Source: Parapristionchus giblindavisi
Lineage: Eukaryota > Nematoda > Chromadorea > Rhabditida > Diplogasteridae
DNA: 64,000 nt
Assembly (NCBI GenBank): GCA_943737045.1
Contig: CALSFV010000458.1
Location: 57,472-121,471 of the forward strand
Direction: 5' to 3'
The notes below the pieces were generated by a model, which was not told the DNA's origin, ran no database searches, and was given only the letters and a program-made list of their open reading frames with translations. The position numbers and the translations under genes were made by a program. Position 1 is the first letter of the stretch. The number at the start of each line of letters is the position of its first letter. Of this stretch, positions 59,787 to 64,000 are shown piece by piece.

Positions 59787-60936
59787 ATCGAAGAGAATAT
59801 GAAAAAACGGAACTTGGCTCTGTTGATGTACTAATCAATAATGGAGGCAACTCGGTTAGGTACAGTATACTGTAACACGGCCCACCTTGTCGGTCTTATT
59901 GATTGATTTAGATAGAAAATAATTACGGTAGATCGAGTACTGTAGATTGGTTACGGTAGATAGTCTACTGTAGATAGTCTTGTTATTGTCTCTGGGTATT
60001 TCTTGTGCAACCAGAAGAACATTAGGACGTTCGACGTTTATAAAATAGTGATGATGTCAACCAACTTCGCAGCATGACTTATTTTGTATTTCGAACCCGT
60101 AATCTACCGTACCCCCATCACCCTTACCACAGTTATTTTGAACCTATCATACCCCATCATGACCTTCAGGTACACGCCACCCGTGCTGTCGTTGAGGGTA
60201 TGCTGGCTCGTCGCAGTGGTCACATCTCGTTCGTCTCTTCGGCCGCTGGACAATGCGCCATCTTCGGTTACACTGCATACTCGCCCACTAAGGTTTGGAG
60301 ATGAAACATGGAAGTGACTGGAGTTATAGTAATAATGTTAATAATAAAAGTAATTATTATGACGTCCCATTTTCACATTTCTCAAGGCTCACGTGGTCTC
60401 GCGCAGGACTTCGTATGCATTGAATAACGGGATGTACCTTTACCTTCTCATAAATTAGTGACTTGGCGGGGGATGGTTTAGCTTGATTATGAACTCTTGG
60501 AACCCGCTACTTGTGAGAATCATGCTTCACCATTCTTTAATATTGACTGTGATCTCGAGCGTTTGCTGCTTGTCTGCTAATTGGCAAAAAGAAAGGTAAA
60601 AGGTGATAATTATAGCTATGATAGGTAGTAGAGGTACATGCGCTATAAATGTTGATCATATGCCGAAAAGTACGTTACAAATTGGCCACATTTTTGGTGT
60701 TAAAAACCTGGCCGCTTTTTGAAAATTTGTCACGTAGCCTTTCGACTTATGGTTGCGGTTAAATATAACGGTTATATATTCACGCAACAATTAGCAACCT
60801 TAGAGGAATTGGGTTTTTTCCTATATGTAGTGTATACACGATCAAATTACTTGGCGATTCAAAGATTACCTTGTTTGAGTGAAACAACAACCTGACTGGT
60901 TGGTGGCGCCGATGAAGTTCAACATAAATGATAGAT

Positions 60937-61119
60937 CATACATGGGTCGAGGGGAAAAGAATCTCGATTCTACAGGGGGGGGGGGGGGGCGTCATACCTA
61001 AAAATTGTTTTAAAAAAGGTATTTTTAGAAAAAATATTTTTAAATTTCACAAAAAACGCCATTTTTCACTATAAATTTTCGAAATGCCCTCGTTTTTTCC
61101 CTGTAGGCGCCCATGTATG
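60937..61119. mobile_element. Family B element
   Basis: CATACATGGGTCGAGG ... GCGCCCATGTATG with a run of Gs at 60976-60989. In intron 7 of KDSR copy 4, at the same position as copies in KDSR 1, 2 and 3, so it predates the duplications. Confidence 0.75.
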
Positions 61120-61358
61120 CAGAAGATTGAATTGATTTTCGTTCATACACTGGTCAAAATTCGTGATTAGACAAATATAGCCATTGGGTGGGAGAGATGA
61201 ATGATCTTTGATCTTTGATCTATCAATCAATAATCTCTTTTCTTTCCAGATTGCTCTTCGTGGTTTCGCCGATGCTCTCCACATGGAACTGTTGCCGTAC
61301 AAGATTGGCGTGAGCGTCCTCTACCCGCCCAATACGGAGACTGAGGGATTCCAGGTAT

Positions 61359-61553
<195 letters not shown>

Positions 61554-62035
61554 TTTAATCCTTTAATTGGTATTGTATTGTAAATTTTTAAAATTTAATT
61601 TATTTCTTTTGCAGGCTTCGAGGGATGGATGCTGGGAGTGCTGTCGGCTGGAGCGGCGCCGGAGAAGAATCTACTCAGGGCTCTTTCTCAGGTGAGGAGA
61701 AGATGCGCGACCATAGGTTTTTTTCATTAGTGTAATATAATAATGCTTTAATAATACTAATAATAATAATATTAATAATACTTGATCACGTTCACAATTT
61801 AGTTATGGCAGGGGTTCATGATTATAATAATAATAATAATTATTATTATTAATTACTAATATTAATATTATTTATTATTATTATTATTATTATTCAGTGT
61901 GCACTAGCGGGCGTCTTCCGTTACGTGATGCTCATTTACACGGGATACTTCAATCGAGTGGTCAAACAGTGTTGGAAGAGGAGAAATGGAGAAGGGGCGG
62001 GGGAGCAGAAGTCGAAGGAGAAGAAGAGAGTGTGA

Positions 62036-63100
62036 AACGCGAATTCACCTGGTTACATTGTGTCTATTGTTTATTGATTTATTGATTATTGTAGCTTTCT
62101 CCATTGTTTATTGATTTTTGTAGCTTTCTTTTACTTGTTTATTGCACTAATAAAGGTCTGAATTGTGAAAGTCGTAATGTATGGTAATTGAATATGTGAT
62201 GAGAAATGAAGAGGAAGAGGGGATGATCTATTCCTTCCCCCTCGAGAGAGCGCTTATTTGCTAGAATTGCATTCCAGGGATGTGTGTAAATTTTTTTCGT
62301 AAAATTTTCATGAAACGTAATTTACGAACTATTTTTCTGGTTAAAGGAAGACCCCGAGCTAAACAAATGAGTTCTCCCTATATTAATTTTGAGCTGAGTT
62401 GGCAGGCACACTCTGGCAGCGAGTGCTTTTTCCGAATGCTATTTCCCGGGTATGACGACTGATCCTCATTATGTCTCGATTGTAGTATGCAAAATCGAGC
62501 AATTGATATGCTAATGCCAAATGCATGAAAGATGTGATGAAATATGTTTCAAGTTGATTAGTAGAGCTATGATGATGAAGGTTGCGTAGTACTTCCAATA
62601 TCAAATACCAGGAATCCTCCCTTGGTAACATCGCCATCATGGCTCAATGGTTCGACTGTTGCGTAGCAGTCGTTTCCACGTGGGTTCGGGTTCCCTACCT
62701 GTTTCCCGATTTTTGCAAGCTTTCTATGGTGTCGTCGTTGTTCAGAGATCGTCACACTATAACTATCTCATCTGCCAGTGTTTCTGCCTTATCCAAAAAC
62801 CGCGCTTTCAAATCTCAATTATCACTCGAATTAATAACTCGGGGTGTGGCTTTAAATTCGTAAAATAATAATAATAATTTATCTCTGCCCGAGGCGCGAC
62901 TGCAGTTGAAAAGGAAATAATTGCGATTTGACAGTGATATTAATTCTCCTGGGGATTATTTAAAAAAAAAGAAAAACTCACATAAATACCTATTCCATTA
63001 TTGTTCCTGTTGGAATCAAACGTGAAGTTTAGTATAAAGAGCATGCAAATGTACTCTAGTAATATTGCATAACATGCAAATTAAATTAATCAGGCCCCGC
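62036..63100. other. Downstream of KDSR copy 4, repeat fragments
   Basis: 3' UTR-like tail with AATAAA at 62149; a cagggatgtgtgtaaa fragment at about 62275 resembling the hAT-like end in KDSR copy 2; a tRNA-like piece at about 62638-62705 (tggctcaatggttc with B-box-like ggttcgggttccc); a TAA run at 62865-62880; and the repeat aaagagcatgcaaatgtact shared with 47747. I see no intact gene. Confidence 0.45.
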
Positions 63101-63269
63101 TGTTTCGGCCCCAAGCACCGATTCGAATAGGTTTCACGGGTGGGATATACTGGCATTGGTGGGAGGAGCAGTGGTGTTAGTGAGTCGAATTTCACATTAT
63201 AAAAATAATAGTTCGTTGGACTGCTTGGATAGCGAAAGAGAGAGAGCATGTCCGGGAGACTGGAAGTGT

Positions 63270-63335
63270 ATTTATTTATTTATATACTTATTTATTTATT
63301 TACATATTTATTTATTTACTTATTTATTTATTTTT
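63270..63335. repeat. (TTTA)n array
   Basis: Imperfect TTTA repeats followed by tatccatcatctaaaacat, which resembles sequence after TTTA arrays at 36741 and 57786. Probably a second type of retroposon tail. Confidence 0.7.
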
Positions 63336-63419
63336 TTTGTTTGTTTATCCATCATCTAAAACATCACTAGCGAATGCATAATTATTGTCTAAACAATTTA
63401 TCTAAATGCATACTAGGCG

Positions 63420-63584
63420 AAGATAGACGGGCAATGAGCTAGACCTATAATATGGTAATTCTCCCTCTCCCTCTGCCTCTCCCTCTCCTTCTCTCCCTCT
63501 ACCTCTCCCTCTCCTTCTCGCCCTATCCATTTAGTCACTCTAGATATCCATCTATCTAATGGGCCGGGTCGGCTTACGGTCCTG

Positions 63585-63628
<44 letters not shown>

Positions 63629-64000
63629 CGCGGGGCAGAGACGCAGAGGCCTTTCCGAATGGCAGTGGTCACTTCCATTGAGGCTTTGACCGGGACTCGA
63701 TTACTCTGGCTTCTCTGGCGCTCTCTCTTCCATCACCCCACGCTCACTCAACCCCATATACTCCACTGCCATTCATCCGGTCTCTCCCTCTCCCTTTTAG
63801 AATCTCTCCCTCTCCATTGATTCAACTTAATCATGTTGGGAGAGAGGGAGAGGGAGAGAGAGGAAGAGAGAGAGGGAGGGAGAGGGAGAGAGAGGAAGAG
63901 GAAGAGAGAGGAAGAGGAAGGGAGAGGGAGAGAGAGTGAGGGAGAGGGAGACAGAGAGGGAGAGAGGGGAGGAAGAGGGAGAGGGAGAGGGAGAGGGAGA
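63420..64000. repeat. CT/GA-rich microsatellite tract
   Basis: CTCTCC repeats at about 63461-63530 and 63780-63820, (GA)n at 63590-63626, then GGGAGA/GAGAGG repeats to the end of the window. Some 150 bp at 63627-63780 are less repetitive but show no recognisable gene. Confidence 0.9.

Overview
This is eukaryotic and almost certainly metazoan DNA (probably a small invertebrate; species not identifiable by eye). Coding sequence is split into exons of about 45-140 bp with GT-AG introns. The recognisable genes are animal-type (SIAH ubiquitin ligase, KDSR, a GPATCH2-like protein, an RPP14-like RNase P subunit), and there is a BEL/Pao LTR retroelement, a superfamily confined to animals. Exons are GC-richer than the introns, which are full of TTGATT, TACGGTA and (TAA)n repeats. 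Most of the window is non-autonomous mobile DNA.

Layout. (1) 1-12406: two degraded tandem copies of the 3' half of a SIAH gene (minus strand), with an inverted duplication of its last exon at the left edge. (2) 14121-25766, minus strand: a complete 12-exon SIAH/seven-in-absentia gene encoding 357 aa, with introns swollen by transposons. (3) 26531-29648, plus: a 7-exon GPATCH2-like gene, divergent from SIAH across a 0.76 kb spacer. (4) 30255-32538, plus: a 5-exon RPP14-like gene. (5) 32835-39498, plus: KDSR (3-ketodihydrosphingosine reductase), 11 exons, 345 aa, starting 28 bp after a duplicated last exon of the RPP14-like gene. (6) 40558-62035: three decaying tandem copies of the RPP14-3'/KDSR module, broken by frameshifts, stops, lost splice sites, missing exons and insertions. 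(7) 62036-64000: repeats ending in a CT/GA-rich tract.

The mobile DNA is the striking part. At 48934-53858, inside an intron of the third KDSR copy, sits a BEL/Pao element with 855-bp LTRs that look identical by eye. It encodes only gag-protease (858 aa) and has no pol. Its leader carries a primer-binding site, a second match to the anticodon arm of tRNA-Gly, and three repeated hairpins. Around it are palindromic foldback elements with TTAA, TA or ATA target duplications and at least four short families with 8-bp (hAT-type) duplications, including a three-level nest at 17233-17793. Because the host genes are tandemly repeated, sister copies often preserve the empty insertion site inside the same window. 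No transposase, reverse transcriptase or integrase was recognised anywhere in the 64 kb.

The host genes act in separate pathways (ubiquitin-mediated degradation, RNA processing, sphingolipid synthesis). Apart from the RPP14-like/KDSR pair, duplicated as one block, their proximity does not imply joint function.
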